DNA from: Ophioceras dolichostomum
Lineage: Eukaryota > Ascomycota > Sordariomycetes > Magnaporthales > Ophioceraceae
DNA length: 64,000 nucleotides
NCBI GenBank assembly: GCA_003049485.1
Contig: PYST01000162.1
Span: 24,271-88,270 of the forward strand
Direction of reading: 5' to 3'
Below are positions 35,901-48,925 of this stretch, piece by piece. The stretch's first letter is position 1, and each line of letters opens with the position of its first letter. The translations under genes were made by a program, and so were the position numbers. The notes under the pieces were generated by a model. The model was not told the origin of the DNA. It did not search any database and saw nothing but the letters and a program-made list of their open reading frames with translations.

Positions 35901-37312
35901 TGATCTCAACCTTTCTTCAGCGCCTCTCTTCAACTAATATAGGGCACCCAAGACTAGCCCATGAGCCATCCATCTCTCATATTACTTCTGCTCATGATAT
36001 GCCGTTCCATTCCGATGCCACGAAGTCACCTCCGAGGAGGTGGTACCTGGGGGACCCAGGCGCCTCGGCGTCCGCAGGCCTCCAACTTAGGTACTCGAGG
36101 ATACTTCTGTAGTAGTGCAAACTCCTGGCATCTCGTTCCCCCATGTGTCCTATAGATACGGAAGTGCGTTGTACCATCCCACCATCCAGAAGTTTGGAGC
36201 TGCAGCCTGCATTGCGAGTCGTTCAGATCGGTCGCGAATCATGAACGGTCTTTGGTGCTCTCGTCTCGGGGCTTGAGCAAGTCCCCCAACAAGTCTGCGC
36301 GGTGCGGATTTCAATTTGCAGAAAACACCTGCAGGCGGGAGCGCCACTTTTTTATTGATCCTCGTGGACGAGAATGGGAAAGGGAGAGGGGGGGAATGTC
36401 TCTTCATCTCGCGACGAACCATGGCCCGCAAAGCCATGAACCATTCGCTGCAAGGATGTCTGCCAGTTTACTTACACATCCAGCCACGATGCAGTATACT
36501 ACCGTGCACGGCTGATACCTGGCAATGTCCCGCAAACTACCCCCTTCTTCATCAATCTACTGGTTCGTGGTGACGCGGTCAAAATACTACAACATCAGAC
36601 GGAATAGGGGGGTGTTCAAAGCAGGAGAGTGCAGGTACCCTCGCATCTAAGGTACCTACCTAACCCTCATCGGCTCAACAAAGTCAAATTATACGAGGCG
36701 GTAGGTGCCGTCACCTAGAGAGTGCGCGGCAGACTCCGCTCGTTAATATTCGTCGGGGAGTTGATGCGCCCGACCGTTCATCAGATGGAAAATGTACGAA
36801 AATGTACGAGATATGCTTTCTCCGCCCAATAAGCTTGGGAGCATCCGTCGGGCATATCTTCCGCAGTCAAGGGAAGGGGGTTCTCCGGTCACAACTTGCC
36901 AGGGTCCGCCCCGGCTAGCGTCTACCCACAAGCTTCCTCTCTTCCTTCTGCAACTTCTTTGGTATTCAGTGCGCACTGTGGCTGTCGGTCCTGCCAAGGG
37001 GAAATGCACAAGCACTGAATTGGCCTTGCCAGTGTAACGGAAAGAAGACTCGCTTCAGTGAACATAGGTACCTATCAAACCTCAGCCTGGGCACACTACT
37101 ACAGGACAATACTCAATATAACTGGGATAGTGGGAATAATAATCTCCTCTTACTAAACGGGTCCATGCGTGCTCTGGGTCGCTCGCAGGGCCTGGAGATA
37201 TGCCAAGCAAAAGAACCCTACTGTAGGTCCCGTCGGCAGGGTCATCAACGTGGCCGGTCTCTTCCATTTTTTCCCCCTCCTATGTATGTACTCCAAGGTC
37301 ACGTCCATCTTT

Positions 37313-37344
37313 TCTCTCTCTCTCTCTCTCTCTTTTTTTTTTTT
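37313..37344 (+). repeat. (CT)n followed by T-run
   Basis: About ten CT units (37313-37332) are followed by twelve Ts. This resembles the pyrimidine tract upstream of fungal transcription starts, but no credible gene follows. Confidence 0.85.
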
Positions 37345-40300
37345 GTCCCCTCCCTTCCCGATCTCTCTGTTCTCTTCAACGACAGTCCGGTATTATCCAC
37401 CCACAATCTCACCCACCCAACCCATTCAACCCTTGACAGCTCCACCAAGGACTCCCGCATCATTTAACCCCCAGCTCTTTGTGGGTTCTTCAAGTTGAAT
37501 ACACGCCTCAGGCTAACCACTCGTGTGGCTGCAGGCTCACCTGAAGCACAGCCAAGGATCCACGCCCAAGTTCTGAACGACGTCAGCGTCAAGACATCGG
37601 GCTGGGGGGCCACGCCGCCGCTGATCGGTCGAGCGTGACTGGCGGGTGATCGCGGTGGGAACCTTCCGTGCCATTGTCGTTCCTTGCCTCTTTCGCCTCT
37701 CCTCGCTTTTCAATGTTCTCTCTCACCTCTCTCCTCTCTCACTCGCCTCTCTGGCCTCTTTCCCTGGCTCCTTCGCCCCCATCCCTGCCTGCCTGCCTGC
37801 CACACTCACCACCATCGTCGAAGTGCCAAGGCGGGCGTGATTCGGAAATCGGGAGAGAATGTGACTTGTTTGGTCTGGACCTCTGGACCCTCCTTGCCTC
37901 TCAAAAAGCCTCTGGCCTTCTTCCGACTCGTCGTCGGCTGGACCACATGCCATCTTGGGAAGCTGGGTCAATCAATGACAGAGCATCTAACCGCCACATT
38001 CGGAGATTTTTCGCTCGACGGCATCCATTCAGCTCCTGCCAGCGAGGCAATATCACACCGAACAGGCATCCCTCCCTCCCTGTCCACCACTTAACACCCT
38101 GATAATTCGCCGTGCTGGAGTGGAGAGTGCGATATGCGCGTGAAGCGAGAACCGACGCGAGGAAGTTCCTTTTTGGCTTGCAAGTTTCCTGCTCCCATTT
38201 CGTCTCGTCTCGTCTCAAGCAGTCACTGTCCATGCACGTCGATCTTTGGCCCATCACCTCTGACCCCCGTAAACTTTAATGCTTCATCCAGCGCAGCTCA
38301 GCTCGTTACGCACATATGTACGGAAGACGCCGTCGAACCACCAGCAAGATCTTGAAAATAGGAAATCCACACGTGTAGCCAGTCAAGTTCCTGGTAACGT
38401 CCTCTGTTTACAAGGTCGCAATGTCGCACTTTTACAGTACAGTACAACACTGATGCCCGGACAGGCACACATGCCACCCAAGATACCTTACCATTTTGTT
38501 CCAGTCGATGCGCCCGTCATCACACTGCCTAGCGGGCGGGACCTCCCTCCAGGGCCTCCACATCAAGTCCCTGGCCCAACCCCATCATCGGCGATGCTAC
38601 CGATGCGTTAACCCTTGCGATTAATTGGTGCAATATAACCAAGGATGATCTGCTGGCCACACCCCCTCCCCCTTCCCTTGCTGTCTTGTTCCCTCCCCCC
38701 TCCAGTGCCCATGTTGACTGGCAGAAAGCGGCAGGCCACTTGGCAGCACTTGATACCCTCGACCGAGTCTCGAACGTGGGGCTTTGGGGCTCTTCGGCCG
38801 AGAGAGCAATGAGCTGCAAGCCTAGATGGGAAGTTGAAGTCCAAACATGAAGGCGAGCAATACAACACTGTCTGGATCATGATCCAAAGAGATAACAGAC
38901 AACCCAATCAATTGAGGTAACGAAAAGACCTAACACAGATCAGCCTCTAACAAGGACAAAGCTCGATCTACGAAGGACTGTATGTACAAACCTCCGCTCT
39001 ACTCCAGAGGAGCCTAGGCGTCAACCTTCGGAGGGAAATTCACAAATCTAATGAAGCAGCATCGCATCCGCTTGTTCAAATTCCCATTTTCCATCAATTG
39101 CTGGACGAAATGGGCAAAAAAATGAAGCCGTGCGTTCAGACTGGAGTCCACAGGACACATCAAGGACGGACCAGTTTTGGTGGGGAACCCGAGCTACCGA
39201 CGCGCCGCGGCGACTGGAGCTCTGGAGCTCGCGGCCCGTGGAAAATCCTCCATATCCCCCGCTATTTCCCTGTTCTCAACCGGTTCGAGTCCCATACACG
39301 GAACACGGACAAGCATGGAGTCGCGACGCGAGATGTGAGAAGAGCCGTCAGCTGGGATATTACAGGAGAGATGACTGACTGACTTTTCAACCTGAGGTAC
39401 GTCTCTCAACAGTACTTGTAGATAAACGTGCACACATTAACTAGTACCAGGTACCACGTGCCGTTCTCCCAGATACGCACTGTCGCCCACCTTGGTACCC
39501 TCCAACCCAAGAAAAAGCCTGAAAGCTGTGACGAGAGTCCCCCATCGTGCTCGCTCGCACTCGGTTGGGGAGGTGTCGAAGCACTTACGCGGTCCCACCG
39601 CCTTTCTTCTCTTTCACTACCGTGTTATGATAGTCATGGAAGGTCAGCGGCCATGGGTGTTCTAAAGCCTGGGCAGTGGTAGAGGTAATCATAGCATCGG
39701 GAGTAGGAGGGAGGAGGCCTGGCACGAGACATCAGGGTGGGAGGTGGCTCTCGGATCTTTCCTAAGCACCCCCCCTACGGCCCTTAGCACACATCCTGAC
39801 ATCCTTAGCACACATTAAATTCTACGGATTAGCGCGGCCGCCGCCAGAGTCCTCCAACTGGGCCCGTTGCACAACTAACGTCCTTTCAGACAGGACAGGG
39901 CCGGGAGTCGACGTTCGGACGGACCTCCTCGCATGAAATGGACATTTTAATGGACATTTTGACCGGTCCCAAAAGTCTATACTAGGTCGCTGCCGCTGTG
40001 GAGCAAATATTGAGCGAACAGACATCGAAGACGAGCACAGGACATGGTCGCTCTTATTGAACCTCCACCTCTTTCCCCTCTCGAGCCTCGATATCGCCCA
40101 CAAAGGATCTGCCAACCCGGGATGGTACTACGTAGTGATGGCTCTGGCTCTGGGCAGACCCTCAGACTCTTTTTAATTCATCTTGATATTGAATATTGTA
40201 CATATTGGGACGGCGGCCAACCGTCGAATCTCGATACGCACGTACAACGGTACGTCGTCAACCTGCCTTGAATAGGGCGCATGAACAGCCTCATTTCGTT

Positions 40301-41431
40301 TGCCCGGGGAATGTTGTGCCCATCACCAACTCACGGATCCCCATGGCCGCCCTAGGGCCATCGAACCATGCTCTGGCTGCACGCGATTCAACAAGCATCC
40401 AAGTCTCACAATTTCATGCGAAAAGAAGGGCCCGGAGCCACTGCTAGAGGCGAGAAAACGCCGTGACCACCACCATCAGTCCGGGGATTTTTTTTGCGGC
40501 AGGGTGGCCACAGGGATTCGGCCCAGTCTTCCAGTCCCTCAGTCAATGGTGCAGTTGTGATGGGATGGGGAACCCTGAAAGATGCCCGACGTGACAAGGT
40601 GACGAGATGTTCAGACGACACGACACATCAACGGAGCTGGAGTTGGAGTTGGAGCCACCACAGAAAGCCCGGGTTTTAAACAGGAGGTGTCGAGGGGACG
40701 AAACTTGAAGCTACCGCCAGGCCTCATCACTACGAACGACAGCGCCGGGACTTTTCTCGGGATGATCTTGAAGCTATAAGTGACTAACAGAAAGTTTCTA
40801 CCCGACGGCGCGCTCTGTCGTCACTGAATCCCACTTAATCATTCGGCGATATGCAGTTCCCCGTACGGAAATATTGGCTCACCAAGCTCTCCTTGACGGC
40901 CACTAGCAATGTCCGTTGCAGAGCGAGAGCGAGGCGACTCCCGTTTTACCTACAAAGTGGCGCAAACAAAGAGAGCACACGAGTCCCTTGTCCGGAACAA
41001 CCCCGGAACCTTGATGTTGATGAGACCTGACGGACGAGGAGGCCTGACGAGAACTGACGAGGAGGCCTAACTACAACTCCACGGGATTCGGTGGGGACGG
41101 GGTAGAGTACCAAGCACTGGTTACGGTTTTAAGGTACGAAAGCAAAAAGTTCAGACGAAATGGCCGCCGGTACCGAGCCAGATCGTACCTTGCATGCCAC
41201 CTATTCCGTACATACATTCCCACGCACAGGATGGGCGCAGGATGGGTGCATCGGATCAGTCCCGTTGGTGCTCCCATCGGTCATCAGTCGCATCCGTCGC
41301 ATCGGTTAGTTATGTACCGTAATCTCTTCACCGACGAGACAGATGTCAAGACGGAAAGAATTCCCAACAGACAACCCCAACCACGGTACCTGTAATTAGC
41401 CTAGCTGGGCTGGAGGCGGCCTCGTCGAGAT

Positions 41432-41474
41432 GTGGGAGGTGGGAAGTGGGAAGTGGGAAGTGGGAAGTGGGAGG
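41432..41474 (+). repeat. Tandem 7-nt repeat GTGGGAA
   Basis: Four consecutive GTGGGAA units are flanked on both sides by the GTGGGAG variant. The array is in the gene-poor region, with no associated coding sequence. Confidence 0.9.
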
Positions 41475-43246
41475 TATAATACCATCCAAAATAAGGGACG
41501 GATATTATCAACCTCCCATATATCAAGTACCAAACGGAGGTATTCTTCTATGGTATGTACAACGGCAACAAGCGACGAACTCTATGGTGGAATTGGCGGT
41601 ATTGGTGGTATTATTACTGCAAAGCTGGCACATTCCCTTTTGGTACCGACTCGTGTCCCGCCAGGTCGATCATCATGCCTGTCCTATATAAAACGCCCCA
41701 TCCATTATTTTACCCTGACAGGCCCGACATCCTGACGTCCTCACGTCCTGACATCCTAGAGGCGACCCAACACCGATCGGCCTGCCAGCGATCGAAACTT
41801 GAAGCACAACTGCAACAACAAACGATGAATCAAAATATCTATTTAAAGCAATGAGCCGCGCAAACCACCAAAGATCCTCCGTAAGCGCTGTTGCAGTGTC
41901 GCTGTTGCAGTGTTGCAGCGTGTGTGTCGAAAAAGAAAGGCTAGCTCTCTGCGAAACTGTGGTTGACCAGCTTCAGCTTACCATCGACACAACGCACAAC
42001 GCCTGAATGACAGGGCTAGGCTACCTAGGGGCGTCCGTGAGCTTAAAGCAGACAGACAGGACAGGAGCGCAGTCACATTGAGAGAGTACCCAATGTAGTA
42101 TGGGTTACGATGACGACGACCGCCCTGCCCTCGCATCGTTCTACCTGATGTCCCAGGGCATCCACTCGTCACCCACAACGAAAGAGGAGAGCAGAAAGGG
42201 GGAAGGGGGGGGAGCAGAGACAGCGACAAGAGAAAGCCCCAGAGATCCAAGAGCTGCCCAATCCCCTTCCTTCTACAGAACTATCACCATTATGATAATG
42301 AACACAAGCAACACAAGCAAGGGAAAATTCATGCAAAACCTCTGCCAAAACAAGCAAATACGACCTCACTCTCTCGCTTTCAACAGTGCGTCAACCACAG
42401 ACCTCCTCTCCTAGAACAGCCAAGGGGCCAGCGCAGATACGGATTCTGATTTCATCTCCTCCTCCTCATCCCTTTCTTGCCTCGTCTCCCCTCCGGATCG
42501 AGGGCTGTCACATGGTTGGTTACCCTCTTTCGACCGTCCGTCGGCAATGGGTATTATCGGCTGGTGGTAAGTTCCTTACAACTTACATGATGGCTGAAAG
42601 ATGACAGAGATGGCGTCGGCCCATGCAAACGTCATGCGGAAGGCCAACCCGGCTGCCGTCAACCACTCCACCAGAGGCATGAGTACCTGAATACTCGGGC
42701 CAACGGTCAACGATGCCGATAGTACAGAGTGCCACGAAAATTTCCTGTTGCTTGCAGTCGCTGCAGTGCGCTTATCACAAAGTCTCACCTCGTCTCACCC
42801 TCTATTCCACTGACGGATTCTACCTCTTCTGTCTCTCCTCCCTCCTGCCTTGGGGAATAGCTATCAGCAGAGGCATCATCAGTACTCAGTACCTTATCGA
42901 AAAAAAAACTCCATAGGTAGGTAGGTATAGGTAACACTGGCAGACCCAACGCGGAAGAATCACCTTCTCCCACATCACATCCATCTCACCCGGCAGCCCA
43001 CATCCCATTATCCCACATTCCTTACCCCTCGAGATACTTAATCCGTGCCTTATTTGCGACCCGCTCGCTCACCGCACAGGATCTCAAATTACCAGAGAGA
43101 GGGCGGCTCGCTGCCCAAATTCCACACCCCAGGGCCAAAGAGTGGTCTGTGTAATGATTGATGCCAAATAGAGCTCGAATATTAATGAGAGCCCCCCCAT
43201 CCACTATGTGAAGCCGGTGGCACTTACATGGAGGTACCTAAGTACG

Positions 43247-43256
43247 TACCTAGGTA
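43247..43256. repeat. TACCTAGGTA palindrome, copy 1
   Basis: A 10-bp perfect palindrome. Three further exact copies occur about 3 kb to the right, and many partial TAGGTA/TACCTA units lie in other intergenic regions of the window. Confidence 0.8.
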
Positions 43257-46200
43257 CAAGGGTACATGGAAAGGCGGCTCCGTGCCGTGGCAATCGTCCG
43301 TCCCAGTTCGCGTTCACGTACCACTCGCGAAGCACTTTATACTCAACATACTCTAAAGATATCTCTGGATCCGACCGGCTGTTGCTGCCTTCCTTCCCTC
43401 CCGCCCCCTGTCGCAAAAAAAGGAAGCCAGGCAGTCCGAAGTCTGGAACGTGTGCCGCTCCCGCAGGCGATCAAGTAAATACTGTACTATACCTCTTACA
43501 CCTTCTCCCGCGGAATTTAGGAAGACGTAGAGAAGAAAGTGAAGACGAAGAAAGGAGGAGACATAAAGGAAAGGAGAAAAAGAAGAAGAAGAGCGGAAGC
43601 GGAAGCAGAAAGCGAAACCCTCGGACCAACCTCGGGTCAAAATTTACCGGCCACGTCCCGCCAGGCAATACGGTTGTTCCGGCCCGGTCTGCATCCATTG
43701 ACTACCTTCTCACGCATATCACATATTTGATTGCCGCCCTCTCTTCCTGCCAGTCATGATGTTGTTCTTTCCCCGAACGTAAGCGTTGATCTCTTTCTCG
43801 CTCTGAAGGTGACTGGCCAAGGAAGGAGGGGGAGGGAGAGAGAGAGAGAGCCGACTTACCTCAATTCCTGTAACCCAACTACTACCCGATGTACATGCAG
43901 CAGTGCAGCGAGTGATGACCATTGCCGTGCCCCCGCCAGAACAAGCCCCGTTGTGATATTCTGGAGCTTGCTTGCCCACCGGCCTTTACCCGGAACCTCA
44001 CCGATGATGACTAGCAGCAGCCTTGCTTTGCCACTATATTTCAAGTAGGGGCATGGCCTCATCCGTCCACCGCTCTGTCTGTGACCCCTGATCACCGTAG
44101 AACACCAAATGGGGAAGAAGGGCAGTCTAGGCTTGCTTTCCGCAGCATGTTGTGCAGACAGCGTTTCGTGCAGAGACTTCTTAGCCTTTGCGCAGAAAGC
44201 GGAGGGGGAAAGAGAGAGGGGAGTGGCAGAAGACTAGACGAGTAGTCGCAATTCCTGATCACACAGCAGCTGATATGACCTCTCCAGAGGGGGAGGGAAC
44301 ACTGAAACGGCAAGGCGAACGAAGCGCACGTTTCCAAACCCGAGACTAAGTCTCGACGGCGGAGACAGCCTCGAGAGACATGTGTGGCCAGAACAAGTCT
44401 CTCTAACTAGCCCCTTTCCCTCGGCAGCAGCCGGTGAGGGACTCGTGTCACACATCAACAGGGTCGGACGGATGGACCAGCCAGCGAATCTCGAAATACT
44501 TCTTTTCTCCCAAAACGTTAGCCAACCCCGAGGTTCCACGAGGCGACAGCCTCACTTCCAGGTAAGGACCAATCCCCGAGCTAGGAAGGGGCTCTCATTT
44601 TGACAACCCAGACCAGTAAGTACCTATCTACGTAGGTAGTAGGTGCCTCCTTCTCTTTTGGGCTGGACCCTTTTCTCACACGGACACACCACAGGCAGAA
44701 ACAGACGTACAACTTCAGCTTTTGCTTTCGCGTTGCACTGCAGCGAGAGTCGAACCGAGAGACATGGCGGCGGTAAAGGCGGCGGCGGCCCACTATCTAT
44801 CTTCCCTTCCGCGGAGCAGAAGCCACCAGCGGGGAGAAGGATCTTGTGCGCGCGAATCGGGACAAGCTTCCCCATCCACCCGTGCTATGTTTCGTGGTCA
44901 TTGGGGAAAGCTGGCCTAGAGAAGAGATCGGGGAGTTCGAGCTATGAGGGAAGGCTATCCCAGAGCTTTGACCCATCCAGACAGATCCCCCATCTTTGCC
45001 CAACTTCCAATTCTCCTTTCAAGGCTACCCCTGGGGTACGGGTAGGAGAAACTTCACTATTTAGAGATCGACCTAACTAGTAGGTACCTAGGCACACAGA
45101 GGACCGACTTACCTAAGAAAGGCAAGCTCCGTCTCTCGAAACACTCGCGGAAGTACACAGATGCGCGCAGCGAAAAGAATCAAGACAGATCAAAATGAAC
45201 TTGCAGCTTCGAGCCGAAGAGACCAAAGGCCTGGTTTCCCAGGTGACAGGTCAGAAAATCCCCGTTGCGTTATCAGTGGACAGGCAGGTAGCAGGAAGGG
45301 GGGAAGACGCCGACACCTAGAGTGTAGAATAGGAAGGAGGAGGAAGTGGCAGCACAAACAAATCGCGCGATCATATCGCTGGATAGTGGACCTGGAATTT
45401 CCTTCTTCTCGCCGTCCAACTATTGTGTCTAGGACAGGCGCTGGTGCTTCACACACCGGATCAGGCCAGGCCTCCCAACACCCCTGGAGGAAGGAGCTTG
45501 GAAGAAGTCTGGCCACTCACGACGTACATCCAGAGCCTGTGTCAGCAAAACGGCTACGCACCTCAGACACACGCACACACACACCTAAGACAAAACAAAA
45601 CGGCTCGGAAGAAGGATGTCGGGGGGGATAAGGGAGGGAGAGGGGAGAAGGGTGGGAGAAAAACAAGGAAAAAAAGGGGGGAAGGAAGACCAAGGACAAG
45701 AAGAAGGGACAAAAAGGCTCAAGCCCCACTCACTCCCCAGTCCGAGACATCTACGTCAAGTAGAAAAAGAATTAACCGAGTGGTTGCGTGACAGGACAGG
45801 TTCCCGCGACGTAACACACAAAATAGACAAACGACACAGGAGAAGGGAAGGAAGGAGGGAAGTGGACCGTTTCGTCGTTCGCGTCCCCCTCAAGGAAGGG
45901 GAATGAATAGCCAGGCGGTAGGTAGGTAGGTAGGTATGTGGGTGGTCGATCACGGCAACGCAGCGGAACGCGACGCAAACGCAAACGTAACTGCCCGTCC
46001 ACCCGACCGGCTGGCTGTCTACCCTCTCGCATCACGCACAAAGCCATAGATCTATCTACCTAGGTAGGTAGCCAACCGCGAAGCCTGAGAGAAGTGGTGC
46101 GAGGGGGCTGGCTGGCTCGCGGGCTGGCCAAAGCAAGGCAAGGCGGGACGTGGCAGGGGGCGGGTCCTTGCAGTGAGACACAAAATCGGCCTTTGTGCAG

Positions 46201-46336
46201 CAGCCCGTCGTTGGTGGTGGTGGCGGCCTGTTGCCCGTTCGTTCGCTCGTTCGTTCGCCGTTGCACGGGACAGGAGTTCAGGAAGCCGGTGACAACGGTT
46301 ATTACTACTGGCTCCCAGAGCATAGCTGATGTCGAG

Positions 46337-46411
46337 ATACCTACCTAGGTACCTACCTCCCTACCTACCTACATACCTACCTTAGACACCTAGGTAGGTA
46401 CCTAGGTAGAT
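46337..46411. repeat. Cluster of TACCTA/TAGGTA units with two TACCTAGGTA palindromes
   Basis: About 75 nt consist almost entirely of ACCTACC, CCTAGG and TAGGTA units. Exact TACCTAGGTA copies are at 46342-46351 and 46399-46408; another is at 46057-46066. Because the unit is self-complementary, the cluster can fold as a cruciform or hairpin. Confidence 0.85.
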
Positions 46412-48747
46412 AGGGTGGAGCGATCGGAGCATCTGCTGCTCTACGTCCCCTAAAGCTCCTTCCTCCCTCTCCTCCAAAACATACATGGTGGGATGGGAAA
46501 TGCAAGATCGCCTGTGGAAACTTGCTAGTGCCCCCCTTTTTTGAAGGTAGGCCGTGGAGAAGGAGGGACAGGGACAGAAACCCAAACCGCCTTTTCAGCC
46601 ACCCGATAGCTCACCGAAGGATAAGATGGAAGAAAGAAAGGGGAGTGATGATAGCATGCAGTCAAGTCTGGTCCGAGCTGGCAAGTCGTGCTTTGGAGCC
46701 GGAGACTGAATTCCTGTCATCAAGGTAGGCAAGCTCTCAGCATTTGCGTCCTTCTTTCCCGTCTGCCAGTCAGTCTCTCTGACAGTCTAGGTTGAACGCA
46801 GACAGTGAACCCAAAAATGCAGGGAGGAAACACGATGTCGCAGCACTGAGGCGAACTATACTCTCCGTACATAGAGTATACACATACTCCGCGGCCGCAA
46901 AGAGATGGAGGTGGCGGCGGCTGTTACCAGAGAAACGCTTAGGATTTGGTAGAACTGCTACTTCTACAACTGCTACTGATACTGATACTATCTACTGATA
47001 TTTAGTCCTAGGATAAGAATAGATACTTCCATGGAGAACCGGCGTGACCCCGACTATCTACTTACATGTATCTACGTGAGTTGGACGAAGCGGAAAAGAG
47101 GAGGGGAAAAAAAAAGAAGCAGTAAGTGCAAGGTTCCGCGGGCAGCCTCGCTTGCACCTTGTTCACACCCGGGACCGGACCGGGACGGACATTATTATCC
47201 ATCCGATTCCCTTTTCCTCTCACCTCGGACTTTCTAACGGCGCTCTCGGAGGATCGGACGGATGGACGGGAGGAGCTATCTCGCGTGAAGTTGCTGAACC
47301 GTGAGGGTGTGCGTTTCGTTATTGATTATTGTGTCATGTGTGTAAGTGGACGTGTCTCTGTATCTGTACCTACCTACTGTATCTACCAACCTAGGTCGGT
47401 ACCTGATGTACTGTACGCATAAGTGTGAGCGAGTGAGTGCCTGTCTACGTCGGTGATGTAACTAACGAGCAAGCGCTCACCCACCCTGTCGATAGAAACC
47501 TGCCTACCTAGATACGTTATAGTAAGGAACCCCCCCTTTTCCCCCTTCGGATCGCAACATCGGTCTGCTCTATCCCGCACGACGATGAAGAACTCCTTGA
47601 CCGCGTCGGGTGGAGGGGGAGTGCTAGACAGTTGCATCCTCTCCTCTCCATCGTGCTTCCTAACGCCGCCGCTTTCTCACCTCGCCTCTGCTGTGTGGAC
47701 CCAGTGTGTTTCCCAGTTTCTGTATTCGGTCTGTCTGATGAAGCAAGCATTCCCAAAGCGGCAACCCATGTTAGACAGCCCACGACCTAACCGGAAAATC
47801 GATGGCTGAGAATGGTTGGTCAAGCAAAGCCAGCCGTCTCTACTTCGAGCAGACAGCAGAAAGAGGGCACGGACGGAGGGAGAGGCGAGGTGTTGAACAA
47901 CCACAACCACTCTCGATTCAGAATTAGGGCTTTCCTTTCTTGATTTGTCTCGCTCTTTTTGTTCTTTGATGTTTCCGCTCGGCTAGCGTGCTGCTGCTGA
48001 GCAACCAGACCACTAAACTGCCTGACCAACCCAAAACCCCCCGGTTTCTGTGTCCCCGTGGTACATAGATCCTAGATCCTGTCTCATGTCTTCTGGAGGC
48101 TCAAACGAAAAAGGTGGACGTTGTCTATCTGTGACATGGGGGTTCTGCCGCCGTTTGGGGGCGAAGGGATCGGGGTGGTGAGGACGTGGGACAAGGGTCT
48201 AGGTGCGAGGTGCTAGTCGCTACCTGTAGAGCCGTCGTCCTCTCTCGCTCTCCTCCTAGTTGGTACAGCGTCTTGACGGTGCAACGTATAACGCGACGGT
48301 GACTTTCGCTCACTCCCACCCCATAATCCTCCTTTGGGCATGTGTGCGTGTGTGTGTATGCGTGTGCGTGGGTGGATGGGTGGCGCCAGCATGGCTGTAA
48401 TATGCGGGCGGGCGGTTTATCCTGCAAGACATACAGAGAATGGGTACATCCATGCACAAAAAAGAAACACGATGCGCACCGATCCGCTAAGGAAATAAGA
48501 AAGAGGGGAGAGGGAGGGAACGAGAGAGGGCGAGAGGGGCACAGAACAGGAGGAGACGGACCCCGGAGCTAAGTGAGACTCCCTTTGTGCTTCTTTTGTC
48601 TCAGCCGCCGCGAGTGTGGTTCTGTTCCGGGATTACACCTCGCTCGCTTGTCAGGTGAAGACTCTAACTCTCATAGGTGAGCGATATGAGACATGCATGG
48701 GGTGTCCAGCAGGAGAGTGAGTTTGTGTAGAGTCTCTTACAACAACG

Positions 48748-48787
48748 ATGAGGGTGCGTTTTGCGCGCCCGCAAAACGCACCCTCAT
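48748..48787. repeat. Perfect 18-bp inverted repeat with 4-nt loop
   Basis: The left arm at 48748-48765 (ATGAGGGTGCGTTTTGCG) and the right arm at 48770-48787 are exact reverse complements, separated by CGCC. It lies about 140 nt beyond the Lon stop codon, in the likely 3' UTR or downstream sequence of that gene. The stem would be very stable in RNA or as a DNA cruciform. Confidence 0.95.
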
Positions 48788-48925
48788 TATGTTTTGCCCA
48801 CCGACCGACAAATCCGAAACGGCTCGACCCATCTATCCACCTTAGGTGTCCAATAGGGCGGGGTCAGGATATCTCGCATTGTATTTTTTTTTCGTTAGAC
48901 TCTATGTGTTGTGCTCGTTCACATT

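Larger units (their letters stand above)
30581..48925. other. 18.3-kb gene-poor region
   Basis: Between the start of the zinc-cluster gene and the 3' end of the Lon gene I find no recognisable coding sequence on either strand. All open frames are short, overlap each other and lack family motifs. The first 1-2.5 kb probably hold the zinc-cluster gene's promoter and leader: the sequence there is purine-rich on +, so CT-rich on the sense strand, for example 31050-31080 and 31480-31510. The remainder carries simple repeats, dispersed TACCTAGGTA palindromes and isolated CT tracts (31855-31935, 37313-37345, 37680-37800). I see no transposase, reverse transcriptase or long terminal repeat, and no obvious AT-rich RIP signature. 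Confidence 0.6.

Noticed and set aside
39280..39300. GGTTCGAGTCCC, a possible tRNA T-loop
   Set aside because: The flanking bases do not form a T-stem or acceptor stem.
43208..43759. 183-aa open frame in the gene-poor region
   Set aside because: Lys/Arg-rich simple sequence with no homology features and no plausible splicing partners.
30581..48925. RIP-degraded transposon as explanation for the gene desert
   Set aside because: By eye the base composition is not strongly AT-rich and stays mixed, and no TpA-rich degraded frame is evident. A computed RIP index could overturn this.
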